From Methylococcales bacterium (lineage in GTDB: Bacteria; Pseudomonadota; Gammaproteobacteria; Methylococcales; Methylomonadaceae): DNA of 40,106 bases. Position 1 is the stretch's first letter. Every line of letters starts with the position of its first letter. Below, piece by piece: positions 32,634 to 40,106 of this stretch. Below the pieces are notes generated by a model. The model had not been told where the DNA came from, made no database searches, and saw only the letters and a list, made by a program, of their open reading frames with translations. Where the stretch lies: assembly GCA_030693155.1 (NCBI GenBank), contig JAUYBJ010000078.1:1-40106 (forward strand), given 5' to 3'. A program made the position numbers and the translations under genes.

Positions 32634-32658
32634 ACTGTCCATGTTTTAAACGTACAGT
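32634..32658. promoter_or_regulatory. Imperfect dyad, candidate MmoR binding site
   Basis: A 25-bp imperfect palindrome has outer arms ACTGTCC and ACAGT around an AT-rich TTTTAAA core. Its centre is about 130 bp upstream of the -24 element of the mmoX promoter, a normal distance for an enhancer site of a sigma-54 activator. The MmoR consensus is not known to me, so the assignment is inferred from position and symmetry. Confidence 0.4.
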
Positions 32659-32685
32659 TCGCAAAAATCAGTTAAACACCCTACC

Positions 32686-32715
32686 CTGCCATTTTCATGC
32701 CTCAAGCGGTACAAT
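32686..32715 (+). promoter_or_regulatory. Possible promoter of the tyrosine phosphatase gene
   Basis: TACAAT (32710-32715) is a good -10 box, 18 bp after a weak -35 CTGCCA (32686-32691). The phosphatase ATG is at 32746, allowing a short leader. Confidence 0.4.
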
Positions 32716-32745
32716 ACGCAACACCCCACTCAAACGGTTATCACT

Positions 32746-33231
32746 ATGAAAAAAACAAAAGTTCTCTTTGTCTGTATGGGTAATATTTGCCGCTCACCGA
32801 CAGCAGAAGGCGTGTTTGCCAAACTCATTAAAGAAAAAAAGGTAGACCATCAATTTGATATTGATTCCGCAGGCACTCATGCCTATCACATCGGCGAACA
32901 ACCCGATTTACGCTCACAAAAAGCTGCCCGCGCGAGAGATGTTCACTTAAGCCATTTACGCGCCAGAAAAGTGGTCATGGGGGATTTTGAAGATTTCGAT
33001 TTTTTATTGGCAATGGATGATGACAACTACACCACGCTCATCAACGCCTGCCCTGCTGCGCATAAGCATAAAGTGCAGTATTTTCTCGATTACGCGCCGC
33101 AATTAAATGAGCGTGAAGTACCCGATCCTTATTACGGCGGCGAATACGGTTTTGAACGGGTGCTGGACATGATAGAAGCCGCATCGGAAGGTTTTTTAAC
33201 CAGCTTACAAGCAACGCAACACAGGAATTAA
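32746..33231 (+). CDS. Low-molecular-weight protein tyrosine phosphatase
   Basis: A 161-residue cytoplasmic phosphatase of the LMW-PTP family, close to the usual 150-160 residues. The N-terminal P-loop CMGNICRS supplies nucleophile C10 and R16. The general-acid Asp is D127 in the conserved VPDPYYGG. The DSAGTHAYHIGEQPD segment is also typical. Members act on phosphotyrosine proteins or small phosphates; bacterial versions often regulate polysaccharide export, but no such genes are nearby. It is followed after 4 bp by the dienelactone hydrolase gene, so they are probably one operon. Confidence 0.93.
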   Translation: MKKTKVLFVCMGNICRSPTAEGVFAKLIKEKKVDHQFDIDSAGTHAYHIGEQPDLRSQKAARARDVHLSHLRARKVVMGDFEDFDFLLAMDDDNYTTLINACPAAHKHKVQYFLDYAPQLNEREVPDPYYGGEYGFERVLDMIEAASEGFLTSLQATQHRN

Positions 33232-33235
33232 ACTT

Positions 33236-33955
33236 ATGGCAATCGTATCAAACACAATCAGCTATATGGACGGTGATACCGTCTTGGAAGCCTTTTTCGC
33301 TTTTGATGACGCACTTTCAGCACGCAGACCTGCGGTTTTAGTCAGTCATGCGTGGGGTGGACGTGATGAATTTGCCGCTGACAAAGCCAGAAAACTCGCT
33401 GAACTCGGTTACGTCGGTTTTGCGCTGGATATGTACGGCAAAGGCGTATTAGGCAAGACTCCAGAGGAAAGTATGGCATTGATGCAGCCGTTTATGGGCA
33501 ATAGAGCCATGCTGCAACAGCGTATCACCGCCGCATTACGCGCCGTTAAACTCCTGCCTTGGGTGGATGACAGCAAAATCGCCGCTATCGGTTTTTGTTT
33601 CGGTGGTTTATGTGTGCTGGATTTAGTCAGAACAGGCGCGGACATAAAAGGCGTAGTGAGTTTTCACGGCTTGCTGGACATTCCAACAGAAACCGTCGTC
33701 CATCCCATTAAAGCCAAAGTTCTGGCACTGCACGGTTATGACGACCCGATGGCATCACAAAATAAGGTCATTGATTTTCAGGAAGAAATGAATGAACTGG
33801 GGGCAGATTGGCAACTGCACAGCTACGGACATACCCTGCACGCCTTTACCAATCCCATGGCTAATAACCCCGATGATGGCAAGCTCTACGATGCGGTCGC
33901 CGATAGGCGTTCTTGGTTGGCAATGCAAAACTTCTTCACGGAAATCTTCGCCTAA
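33236..33955 (+). CDS. Dienelactone hydrolase family protein
   Basis: A 239-residue alpha/beta hydrolase of the dienelactone hydrolase family. The nucleophile is Cys121 in GFCFGGLC, as in the classical enzymes that use Cys instead of Ser. The acid is D169 or D170 in HGYDDPMA and the base His202 in YGHTLHAFTNP. Other family residues include VSHAWGGRDEF and YVGFALDMYGKG. Classical members open dienelactones from chloroaromatics; most homologues, like this one, have unknown substrates. It starts 4 bp after the phosphatase stop. Confidence 0.92.
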   Translation: MAIVSNTISYMDGDTVLEAFFAFDDALSARRPAVLVSHAWGGRDEFAADKARKLAELGYVGFALDMYGKGVLGKTPEESMALMQPFMGNRAMLQQRITAALRAVKLLPWVDDSKIAAIGFCFGGLCVLDLVRTGADIKGVVSFHGLLDIPTETVVHPIKAKVLALHGYDDPMASQNKVIDFQEEMNELGADWQLHSYGHTLHAFTNPMANNPDDGKLYDAVADRRSWLAMQNFFTEIFA

Positions 33956-33972
33956 CTTTAACCCCCTCAACC

Positions 33973-33981
33973 TGTTATAAT
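33973..33981 (+). promoter_or_regulatory. Extended -10 promoter of gyrA
   Basis: TGTTATAAT combines the extended TGn element with a perfect TATAAT box (33976-33981). No clear -35 is seen, as expected for an extended -10 promoter. The predicted start is about 145 bp before the gyrA ATG at 34131. Confidence 0.5.
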
Positions 33982-34130
33982 TAGCCACTTGTTTATGTGG
34001 TATACGCGCGTTTAACCTGCGTACACCGCGCCAGAAATCCTGTTGATTATTATGCGTAGACTGCCATTCCTTTAAAAGACTGGTAGTCATGCAGAACAAT
34101 TAAATCAGCACACTGAATACCTAGGGAATC

Positions 34131-36728
34131 ATGTCAAACTTCGCCAAAGAAATCATCCCCGTTAATCTCGAAGACGAGATGAAACAATCTTACCTCGACT
34201 ACGCCATGAGCGTGATTGTCGGTCGTGCCTTACCCGATGTTCGTGATGGTCTTAAGCCCGTACATCGCCGCGTTTTATATGCTATGAGCGAGTTGGGCAA
34301 TGACTTTAACAAACCCTATAAAAAATCGGCGCGTGTCGTCGGTGACGTGATCGGTAAATATCATCCACACGGTGACACCGCCGTCTATGACACCATGGTT
34401 CGTATGGCACAACCGTTTTCCATGCGTTATATGCTCATTGACGGTCAAGGTAACTTTGGTTCGGTCGATGGCGATTCCCCTGCCGCAATGCGTTACACCG
34501 AAGTGCGCATGGCAAAAATCGCCCACGAATTACTGGCTGATTTAGACAAAGAAACCGTCGATTTTATTCCCAACTATGACGAATCCGAATCTGAACCCAG
34601 CGTACTGCCCACGCGCATCCCGACGCTATTAATCAACGGCTCATCAGGTATCGCTGTCGGTATGGCAACTAACATCCCGCCGCATAATTTAACCGAAGTA
34701 GTCAGTGCGTGTCTGGCAATGATAGATGACCCAGACATCACCATTCCTGAACTCATGCAGCACATTCCCGGCCCTGATTTCCCGACTGCGGGCTTTATCA
34801 ATGGCGCGGCAGGCATTTATAACGCCTACACCACAGGACGCGGCAAAATTTATCTACGCGCCAAGTGTCATTTTGAAGAATTCGGCGATAACGGACGGCA
34901 AGCCATTATCACCACCGAATTGCCGTACCAAGTCAACAAAGCTCGCTTGCTGGAAAAAATCGCCGAACTGGTGAAAGAAAGCAAACTCGAAGGCATTTCA
35001 GGCTTGCGTGATGAATCCGACAAAGACGGAATGCGCATGGTGATTGAGCTGAAACGCGGCGAAACCCCCGAAGTCGTATTGAACAACCTCTACAAACAAA
35101 CCCAATTCCAAACCGTGTTCGGCTTAAACATGGTCGCGTTGCTGGACGGCAGACCGCACTGCATGAATCTTCATGAAATTATCAGTGCCTTTATCAACCA
35201 TAGACGTGAAATCGTCACCCGCCGCACCATTTACTTATTACGCAAAGCCCGCGAACGCGCGCATATTTTAGAAGGCTTAGCCGTTGCCTTAGCCAACATC
35301 AACGCCATGATTGACCTGATTAAAAACTCAAGCAATCCAGCCGAAGCGAAAATCGCGTTACTTGCCCAAACGTGGTCAGCGGGTTTAGTCGCTGAACTGT
35401 TGGAACGCGCTGATTCTGCCCGCTCCAGACCCGATGAGTTATCGCTGGAATTTGGCATGGTTGATGGCGGCGTGTACCGCCTGACTGAAACCCAAGCGCA
35501 AGCGATTTTAGATTTACGTCTGCATCGTTTAACAGGCTTGGAACAAGACAAAATTATCAGCGAATACCAACAACTGCTGGAACAAATAGACTTCTATTTA
35601 GCTATTTTAAATAACGATACGCGCTTAATGGAAATCATCCGTGAAGAACTGGTTGCTATCAAAGACCAGTACAGCGATCCGCGCCGCACGGTCATCATGC
35701 AGGATCACTCCGATTTATCACTGGAAGATTTGATTACCGAAGAAGACCGCATCGTCACCCTGTCGCATGAAGGCTATGTTAAAGCGCAACCCTTAGATGA
35801 TTACAAAGCCCAACGCCGTGGTGGACGTGGTAAATCAGCCACCAAGACCAAAGAACTGGATTACGTCAACAAACTGATTGTTGCCAGCACCCACGACACC
35901 ATTTTGTGCTTCTCGTCACGCGGTAAAGTCTACTGGCTGAAAGTCTATGAACTGCCGTTAGCAAGTCGTGGCTCACGCGGTAAACCGTTCGTTAATTTAT
36001 TGCCACTGGAAGACGGCGAAAAAATCAACGCCATCTTGCCGATTCGTGAATTCAGCGAAAACAAATTCATCTTCATGGCAACCGCCTCAGGCACTGTCAA
36101 AAAGACCCCGCTCCCTGAATTTGAACGCCAACGCACCACAGGCAAAATCGCCATCGACCTACGCGAAGACGACACACTCGTCGGCGTAGCAGTTACTGAC
36201 GGACAACAAAACGTCTTATTATTCAGCAGCACAGGCAAAGCCGTCTGCTTCAATGAAACCGATGTGCGCTCAATGGGCAGAACCGCCGCTGGGGTACGCG
36301 GAATGCGTTTAAAAGAAGGGCAAAAAGTCATTTCTTTGATTATCGCCAGCGAGGGTATGGTTCTCAACATCACCGAAAACGGCTACGGAAAACGCACCAA
36401 ACTGGAAGAATTCACCTGCCACGGTCGCGGCGGACAAGGCATGATTGCCATCAAAACCTCAGAACGTAATGGTGAAGTCGTCGGTGCAGTATTAGTCAAC
36501 GACAACGATGAAATCATGCTCATCACCGACGGCGGCACATTAGTCCGCACCCGCGTCGATGGCATCTCCATCGTCGGCAGAAACACCCAAGGTGTCACCA
36601 TCATCCGCCTCGATAAAAAAGAAAAAGTCATCGGCGTAGATAAAGTGGAAGGCCTAGCAGGCGAAGAGGAAGACGATATTGAAAGTATGGATGATGAAAC
36701 TGGCACCGACAGTCAAGCTGACGAATAA
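34131..36728 (+). CDS. gyrA: DNA gyrase subunit A
   Basis: An 865-residue type II topoisomerase subunit that breaks and rejoins DNA, with E. coli numbering preserved at the N-terminus. The catalytic tyrosine is Y122 ([10 protein letters not shown]). In the quinolone region the residues equivalent to S83 and D87 are T83 and D87 ([11 protein letters not shown]); Thr at 83 is a natural variant in many species and not itself proof of resistance. The GyrA-box QRRGGRG is in the C-terminal beta-pinwheel, which marks it as gyrase rather than topoisomerase IV ParC. The last ~20 residues are strongly acidic. GGGA precedes the ATG. Confidence 0.98.
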   Translation: MSNFAKEIIPVNLEDEMKQSYLDYAMSVIVGRALPDVRDGLKPVHRRVLYAMSELGNDFNKPYKKSARVVGDVIGKYHPHGDTAVYDTMVRMAQPFSMRYMLIDGQGNFGSVDGDSPAAMRYTEVRMAKIAHELLADLDKETVDFIPNYDESESEPSVLPTRIPTLLINGSSGIAVGMATNIPPHNLTEVVSACLAMIDDPDITIPELMQHIPGPDFPTAGFINGAAGIYNAYTTGRGKIYLRAKCHFEEFGDNGRQAIITTELPYQVNKARLLEKIAELVKESKLEGISGLRDESDKDGMRMVIELKRGETPEVVLNNLYKQTQFQTVFGLNMVALLDGRPHCMNLHEIISAFINHRREIVTRRTIYLLRKARERAHILEGLAVALANINAMIDLIKNSSNPAEAKIALLAQTWSAGLVAELLERADSARSRPDELSLEFGMVDGGVYRLTETQAQAILDLRLHRLTGLEQDKIISEYQQLLEQIDFYLAILNNDTRLMEIIREELVAIKDQYSDPRRTVIMQDHSDLSLEDLITEEDRIVTLSHEGYVKAQPLDDYKAQRRGGRGKSATKTKELDYVNKLIVASTHDTILCFSSRGKVYWLKVYELPLASRGSRGKPFVNLLPLEDGEKINAILPIREFSENKFIFMATASGTVKKTPLPEFERQRTTGKIAIDLREDDTLVGVAVTDGQQNVLLFSSTGKAVCFNETDVRSMGRTAAGVRGMRLKEGQKVISLIIASEGMVLNITENGYGKRTKLEEFTCHGRGGQGMIAIKTSERNGEVVGAVLVNDNDEIMLITDGGTLVRTRVDGISIVGRNTQGVTIIRLDKKEKVIGVDKVEGLAGEEEDDIESMDDETGTDSQADE

Positions 36729-36770
36729 ATCACAATAGAAATACGCAACTGTGATATTTGACAAAATAAC

Positions 36771-36796
36771 ACTGAGCTTTGCTCACAAAGCTCAGT
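36771..36796. terminator. Stem-loop after gyrA
   Basis: A perfect 10-bp stem ACTGAGCTTT/AAAGCTCAGT with a 6-nt loop lies 42 bp after gyrA. There is no T-tract directly after it, but a second, stronger hairpin follows within 4 bp. Confidence 0.6.
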
Positions 36797-36799
36797 AGC

Positions 36800-36834
36800 A
36801 AGACCTCCGAGGTTTTAAAAACCTCGGAGGTCTT
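36800..36834. terminator. Long palindrome after gyrA, AGACCTCCG variant of the REP family
   Basis: AAGACCTCCGAGGTTTT and its perfect complement AAAACCTCGGAGGTCTT (17-bp arms) flank a single base. TCGGTTTTT follows on the plus strand, so it can act as the gyrA terminator. The same design, with GCGCGG for CCGAGG, occurs at 15450-15482 and 6116-6140. Confidence 0.75.
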
Positions 36835-36884
36835 CGGTTTTTAGCTATAACCAAATCCTTTTTAACCCAACCAAGAGAATCCCA

Positions 36885-37964
36885 ATGTCCAGAGTTTATA
36901 ATTTTAGTGCCGGCCCTTCTGCATTTCCGCAGGCGGTTTTACAACAAGCGCAACAGGAAATGCTGGAGTGGCGCGATAGCGGTATGTCGGTGATGGAAAT
37001 GAGTCATCGTGGCAAACATTTTTCACTGATTGCCGCAGAATTGGAAAGCGATTTACGCGAGTTAATGGCAATTCCAGACAACTACAAAGTGTTATTTTTA
37101 CAAGGCGGCGCGTCGGCGCAGTTTTCGTTTATTCCACAAAATATTTTGGCGGGCAAAACCAAAGCCTGTTATTTGAATACAGGCGCGTGGTCAGAAAAAG
37201 CCATTAAAGATGCCAAGCCTTATTGTGACGTGCTGGTCAGTGCCAGTTCAGAAGGTACTAAATTCACCACCATTCCAGACGCGGCAACGTGGGCGATTGA
37301 TAACGATGCAGCGTATTTGCATTACACCTCTAACGAAACTATTCACGGCGTTGAGTTCCAATCAACGCCTGATGCTAAAGGTTTGCCGTTAGTGTGCGAT
37401 ATGTCGTCTAACATTCTGTCACGTCAAATTGATGTCAGTCAGTACGGCATCATCTATGCAGGAACGCAAAAAAATATGGGCCCTGCGGGTGTCACCGTGG
37501 TTATCGTCAGAGACGATTTAATCGGTCACGCACCTAAATCTGTACCATCAATATTTAATTATGCAGAACAAGCCAAAAACCAATCCATGCTGAACACACC
37601 AGCCACTTATAACTGGTATTTAGTCGGTTTAGTATTGAAATGGTTGAAAGCCCAAGGTGGTGTAGCGGCGATTGAACAACACAATATCGCTAAAGCAGCT
37701 AAGCTCTACGCGGCAATTGACGCATCAACTTTATATTCAAACCCAGTCGAAATCGCTTCACGCTCACGCATGAACGTACCGTTTATCTTGTCAGATGAAA
37801 GTCTGGATAAACCCTTCTTAGCCGCTGCCGAAGCCAAAGGGTTATTTGAATTAAAAGGTCATCGTTCAGTCGGTGGCATGAGAGCCAGTATCTACAACGC
37901 CATGTCAGACGCAGGTATCGACGCGCTGATTGATTTTATGGCTGAGTTTGAACGTAGCCGTTAA
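36885..37964 (+). CDS. serC: Phosphoserine aminotransferase
   Basis: A 359-residue PLP enzyme that makes 3-phosphoserine from 3-phosphohydroxypyruvate and glutamate, and serves the analogous step in pyridoxal phosphate synthesis. The PLP lysine is K196 in YAGTQKNMGPAG. Family motifs VYNFSAGPSAFP (start), FLQGGASAQFS, ACYLNTGAWSEKA, HYTSNETIHGVEF and HRSVGGMRASIYNAM are all present. Length fits (about 360). It follows gyrA, a common order in gammaproteobacteria, but its own hairpin-separated unit suggests a separate promoter. A 15-bp perfect stem follows it (37973-38007). Confidence 0.97.
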   Translation: MSRVYNFSAGPSAFPQAVLQQAQQEMLEWRDSGMSVMEMSHRGKHFSLIAAELESDLRELMAIPDNYKVLFLQGGASAQFSFIPQNILAGKTKACYLNTGAWSEKAIKDAKPYCDVLVSASSEGTKFTTIPDAATWAIDNDAAYLHYTSNETIHGVEFQSTPDAKGLPLVCDMSSNILSRQIDVSQYGIIYAGTQKNMGPAGVTVVIVRDDLIGHAPKSVPSIFNYAEQAKNQSMLNTPATYNWYLVGLVLKWLKAQGGVAAIEQHNIAKAAKLYAAIDASTLYSNPVEIASRSRMNVPFILSDESLDKPFLAAAEAKGLFELKGHRSVGGMRASIYNAMSDAGIDALIDFMAEFERSR

Positions 37965-37972
37965 GTAAGGGC

Positions 37973-38007
37973 TTCGTTGGTTGGGATGCACAATCCCAAC
38001 CAACGAA
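37973..38007. terminator. Perfect 15-bp stem-loop after serC
   Basis: TTCGTTGGTTGGGAT pairs perfectly with ATCCCAACCAACGAA around a 5-nt loop. It lies 8 bp after the serC stop. There is no long T-tract, so termination efficiency is uncertain. A related AACCCAAC unit occurs in the mmoZ-mmoD gap. Confidence 0.65.
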
Positions 38008-38009
38008 TC

Positions 38010-38135
38010 TAAACATAGTTCCCACGCTCCAGCGTGGGAATTCATCTGATAACGCTCCAGCGTGTGTTATTTAGCAAGACAAGAAGACGCTGGAGCGTCC
38101 ACAGACGCATTCCAACGCAGAGCGTTGGAACGATG
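38010..38135 (+). repeat. Direct repeat copy 1 flanking the HicBA-like locus
   Basis: This 126-bp copy is nearly identical to 38625-38756. It contains a run of short palindromes, such as TTCCCACGCTCC/AGCGTGGGAA, GACGCTGGAGCGTC and TTCCAACGC/GCGTTGGAA, ending CGATG. It lies just before the hicB-like gene. Confidence 0.85.
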
Positions 38136-38166
38136 TAACCAACAAACTACGGACTAGGAGAATATC

Positions 38167-38439
38167 ATGTATCGCTTAGGTTGGACTTTTGCCGCATTAC
38201 TGGCAAAAATAGGTATTCCGTTATTGATTAAAGTTGACATTATCCACGATGATGAAGCCAACGTTTATATTGCCACCAGTTCCGATTTAAAAGGCTTAGT
38301 CGTAGAAGCCAATACCTTGGATGAATTAGAAAAAGAAGTGCTGGAATTAGTGCCTGAATTATTGGCATTAAATAGCCCAACATTACGCACCAAAGCCGCC
38401 ACGCATTTATCCTTTAATCAGCCACCGATTGCAATATGA
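38167..38439 (+). CDS. DUF1902/HicB-like antitoxin
   Basis: A 90-residue protein. Residues 21-70 match the HicB/DUF1902 pattern: IKVDIIHDDEANVYIATSSDLKGLVVEANTLDELEKEVLELVPELLALN. The first 20 residues are an unusual hydrophobic lead (MYRLGWTFAALLAKIGIPLL). AGGAG lies 8 nt before the ATG. It overlaps the HicA-like gene by 4 bp (ATGA). By family analogy it should neutralise the downstream RNase. The order antitoxin then toxin is the reverse of classical hicAB but is known for DUF1902 pairs. Confidence 0.85.
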   Translation: MYRLGWTFAALLAKIGIPLLIKVDIIHDDEANVYIATSSDLKGLVVEANTLDELEKEVLELVPELLALNSPTLRTKAATHLSFNQPPIAI

Positions 38440-38627
38440 ATGGCTATGAAAAACTGGTTAAAGAGCAATTACTTAAACACGGTTATAAGTTAGTTCGCAC
38501 AGGTAAAGGTTCGCATGAAATTTGGGCATCTGAAAAAGGCGTACCTGTTACGGTCAATCATGAGTGTAAATCACGGCATACAGCCAACAGCATTATGAAA
38601 GCGGCAGGGATTGCATATCGTTTTTAA
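38436..38627 (+). CDS. HicA-like mRNA interferase toxin
   Basis: A 63-residue basic protein with the double-stranded RNA-binding fold of HicA. The catalytic His is H27 in TGKGSHEIW, and the family ending (PVTVNHECKSRHTANSIMKAAGI) is present. HicA toxins cleave mRNA on ribosomes. The start overlaps the antitoxin stop by 4 bp. The TAA stop falls on the first three bases of the second direct repeat copy, so the coding region ends exactly where the repeat starts. Confidence 0.88.
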   Translation: MNGYEKLVKEQLLKHGYKLVRTGKGSHEIWASEKGVPVTVNHECKSRHTANSIMKAAGIAYRF

Positions 38628-38756
38628 ACATAGTTCCCACGCTCCAGCGTGGGAATTCGTCTGACAACGCTCCAGCGTTGTGTCATTTAGCAAGACAAGA
38701 TAAGAAGACGCTGGAGCGTCCACAGACGCATTCCAACGCAGAGCGTTGGAACGATG
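38625..38756 (+). repeat. Direct repeat copy 2 flanking the HicBA-like locus
   Basis: This 132-bp copy differs from copy 1 by about six inserted bases and a few substitutions. It begins on the hicA stop and ends GATG, of which the ATG starts the next ORF. The shared palindromes (CACGCTCCAGCGTGG and others) suggest a dispersed REP or MITE family. Confidence 0.85.
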
Positions 38757-39407
38757 CAAAAAAGCGGCAGCCCAACCTACACTGCTGAAGAAATTGAGAG
38801 GTCTAAATTGAGCTTAAAAAAATATGCAGTGGCAGATTTAATCGTATCACCAAGTCAATTAAAGGTTTTATTTGTTTTAGAGTCACCGCATAAAGATGAG
38901 TTTATACACTCACATCCTGCGGCTGGCTCTACTGGTAAAAAATTATCTGCTTTATTTACTAAAGGCTTTTTAAGTCAATTTATTCCAACAGAACCTATTG
39001 GCTGTCAAATCAAAAAATATAATTACCCTCATTTGGGCATAATTGAAACTTCTAATTTACCTATGGATATGGATTTTTATCCCTGTTTTTTATCATCTGC
39101 TGATAAAAGGCTTGTTCAAGATTTGAATTATGCTAAAACTCGTTTAGAAAAACGTATTCAAAAACGATACATTCCAAATGGAATTGTAGAGAAATATTTA
39201 ATCAACAACTTTTCAAATCGTTTAAATTCAATATTAAGGCAATCTAGTAATCCAGTAATCATAATTTCTTTTGGACATATTGCTGCTAATTTTATAAATA
39301 CAGCTAATGTGGCTAATTTAAAATTACCACACCCAACAGGGACAAGCTGGAGTAATGCTGAAATAACTTTAAATATCTTCAATTTAAGTCAATCATTATT
39401 ACCATAA
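38754..39407 (+). CDS. Unknown protein, possibly uracil-DNA-glycosylase-fold
   Basis: A 217-residue soluble protein, AT-rich compared with gyrA and serC. The segments LFVLESPHKDE (39-49), HPAAGSTGKKLS (54-65), VIIISFGHIAANFI (about 172-185) and LPHPTGTSW (about 197-205) are laid out like the motif order of the uracil-DNA glycosylase superfamily (GEAPG, PFxGxAG, LGxxA, HPSP), but I cannot confirm this. The ATG is supplied by the last bases of the second direct repeat, with no strong ribosome binding site; an alternative TTG lies near 38808. A hypothetical or accessory-island gene is the safe label. Confidence 0.65.
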   Translation: MQKSGSPTYTAEEIERSKLSLKKYAVADLIVSPSQLKVLFVLESPHKDEFIHSHPAAGSTGKKLSALFTKGFLSQFIPTEPIGCQIKKYNYPHLGIIETSNLPMDMDFYPCFLSSADKRLVQDLNYAKTRLEKRIQKRYIPNGIVEKYLINNFSNRLNSILRQSSNPVIIISFGHIAANFINTANVANLKLPHPTGTSWSNAEITLNIFNLSQSLLP

Positions 39408-39445
39408 TTTCATAAAATACCTTTTAATCTGAAATGGAGAAAGCA

Positions 39446-39832
39446 ATGAACAAAAACCAAGCAACTTTTGAAGTCTTATTACTTCAAGCAGAAGCATCTA
39501 ATTTAGACAAAGTAGAAACTATGGCTTTTCTTTCAAATCATGGTATTCCTTTAGAAGTCATTACCCGAATGAACTCTTTATGGGATGAAGTTATGACGAT
39601 TGGCGGGCAAGCCATTAACATTGGGAAAATCATAATAATGAAATTAATCCAATTTGTTAAAGAAAATCCTAATATGGTTATTGGTCTCGCTATAGGTTTA
39701 GCTATTGGAATGCTTGCCAATTCAGTTCCATATATAGGTCAATTTCTAGCTCCATTAGTAACACTTGTATTTAGTACACTTGGGGTATTACATGGTCATA
39801 GATTAGATAATAGACTTGTTGCACCAGAATAA
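39446..39832 (+). CDS. Small membrane protein of unknown function
   Basis: A 128-residue protein starting MNKNQATFEVLLLQAEA. GGAG lies 6 nt upstream of this ATG, so I prefer it over an ATG at 39434. The N-terminal ~70 residues are soluble and mostly helical, and the C-terminal part has two hydrophobic segments (about 75-93 and 97-115), with two GLAIG repeats, ending in a polar tail. The codon use is AT-rich like the preceding gene (39 bp upstream). I do not recognise the family. A two-gene accessory unit with the upstream ORF is possible; a toxin- or effector-like membrane role is speculation. Confidence 0.65.
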   Translation: MNKNQATFEVLLLQAEASNLDKVETMAFLSNHGIPLEVITRMNSLWDEVMTIGGQAINIGKIIIMKLIQFVKENPNMVIGLAIGLAIGMLANSVPYIGQFLAPLVTLVFSTLGVLHGHRLDNRLVAPE

Positions 39833-39882
39833 ATAAGAATAGATAATTACTATTATCAATAAAACAGGACTAATAAACGGCT

Positions 39883-40050
39883 ATGAAATTGGGATTATCT
39901 TATTTAAAAACAGAAAGGCAGTGTCGGGCGGCGATAGGGATGGATAAAGACCGATTTTTTAAGTTATTAGAAGCATTTAAGCAGAGTTATCTTGATATTC
40001 ACGGTATGAGGTTAAAAGAGAAGCAGGTTGATAATGGGATAGGCTATTAG
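39883..40050 (+). pseudogene. N-terminal fragment of a DDE (IS5-like) transposase
   Basis: A 55-codon ORF, MKLGLSYLKTERQCRAAIGMDKDRFFKLLEAFKQSYLDIHG, resembles the helix-turn-helix leader of IS5-family DDE transposases (pattern: short lead, then x-x-TGM-x-x-x-x-F-x-x-LL-x-x-F). It ends in TAG before any catalytic residue. The rest may continue beyond the window through a frameshift, or the element may be a remnant. The AT-rich codon use is like the two genes before it. It supports this end of the window as a mobile region. Confidence 0.5.
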
Positions 40051-40106
40051 AGTTGTTGTTCCATTATAAAACAATCAGTTAGCGAGATAGAGATTCCAAA
40101 GCCCCG

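Larger units (their letters stand above)
32295..32745. other. Intergenic regulatory region upstream of mmoX
   Basis: This 451-bp gap separates the divergent mmoX and phosphatase genes and has no convincing gene (a 105-codon plus-strand ORF from 32311 has low-complexity codon use). It holds the mmoX sigma-54 promoter, a candidate MmoR dyad, and a sigma-70-like promoter for the phosphatase, listed separately. Confidence 0.6.

Noticed and set aside
34373-34391. Thr at the Ser83 position of GyrA as a quinolone-resistance change
   Set aside because: Thr occurs naturally at this site in many bacteria and Asp87 is intact; no conclusion on resistance can be drawn.
38010-38756. Repeated palindromes that could suggest a CRISPR array
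   Set aside because: There are only two long copies with a gene pair between them and no regular short repeats with unique spacers or cas genes.

Overview
The window comes from a gammaproteobacterial methanotroph of the Methylococcales. The diagnostic locus is a complete soluble methane monooxygenase (sMMO) operon on the minus strand (32294 down to 22505). Its order is mmoX, mmoY, mmoB, mmoZ, mmoD, mmoC, a BLUF blue-light sensor gene, a small unknown ORF, the GroEL-like mmoG and the sigma-54 activator gene mmoR. A sigma-54 promoter (-24/-12 type) lies about 210 bp upstream of mmoX, with an imperfect dyad about 130 bp further upstream that could be the MmoR site. The housekeeping genes (gyrA, serC, htpX, nhaD, sulfite reductase) also read as gammaproteobacterial. 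I cannot fix the genus from the sequence alone.

Layout. 1-991: end of a DevCA-type ABC exporter (+). 1009-2895: a two-gene AAA ATPase/TOPRIM-like module (-) that resembles known defence pairs. 3001-6091: Hsp70-like protein, DUF2760 protein and a small secreted protein (-). 6157-7035: htpX (-). 7177-10607: a three-gene overlapping lipid-type cassette (hydrolase-methyltransferase fusion, PAP2-dual specificity phosphatase fusion, small membrane protein) (-). 10801-11919: secreted PQQ-type sugar dehydrogenase (+), converging on nhaD (12015-13376, -) through a shared terminator. 13628-18367: SagB-type oxidoreductase, glutathione transferase, and an AAA ATPase with a small partner (-), separated by two MITE-like palindromic elements. 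18739-20830: assimilatory sulfite/nitrite reductase and its DUF934 partner (+). 20958-22400: a C1 peptidase fused to a TerB-like domain and an acidic tail (-), just downstream of mmoR.

32746-37964 (+): low-molecular-weight tyrosine phosphatase, dienelactone hydrolase, gyrA and serC. From 38010 onward the region is accessory. A HicBA-like toxin-antitoxin pair sits between two ~130-bp direct repeats, followed by AT-rich unknown genes and a transposase fragment at the window end.

How the sMMO genes work together: MmoX, MmoY and MmoZ form the diiron hydroxylase, MmoC passes electrons from NADH, MmoB couples the two, and MmoD is linked to copper-dependent switching. MmoG and MmoR are needed for expression or assembly. 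The operon has stem-loops between mmoX/mmoY, mmoZ/mmoD and mmoC/BLUF. The most unusual feature is the BLUF photoreceptor gene inside this operon, with every flavin-contacting residue I checked conserved. No mmoQ/mmoS sensor pair is present in the window. I saw no tRNA, rRNA or CRISPR array.
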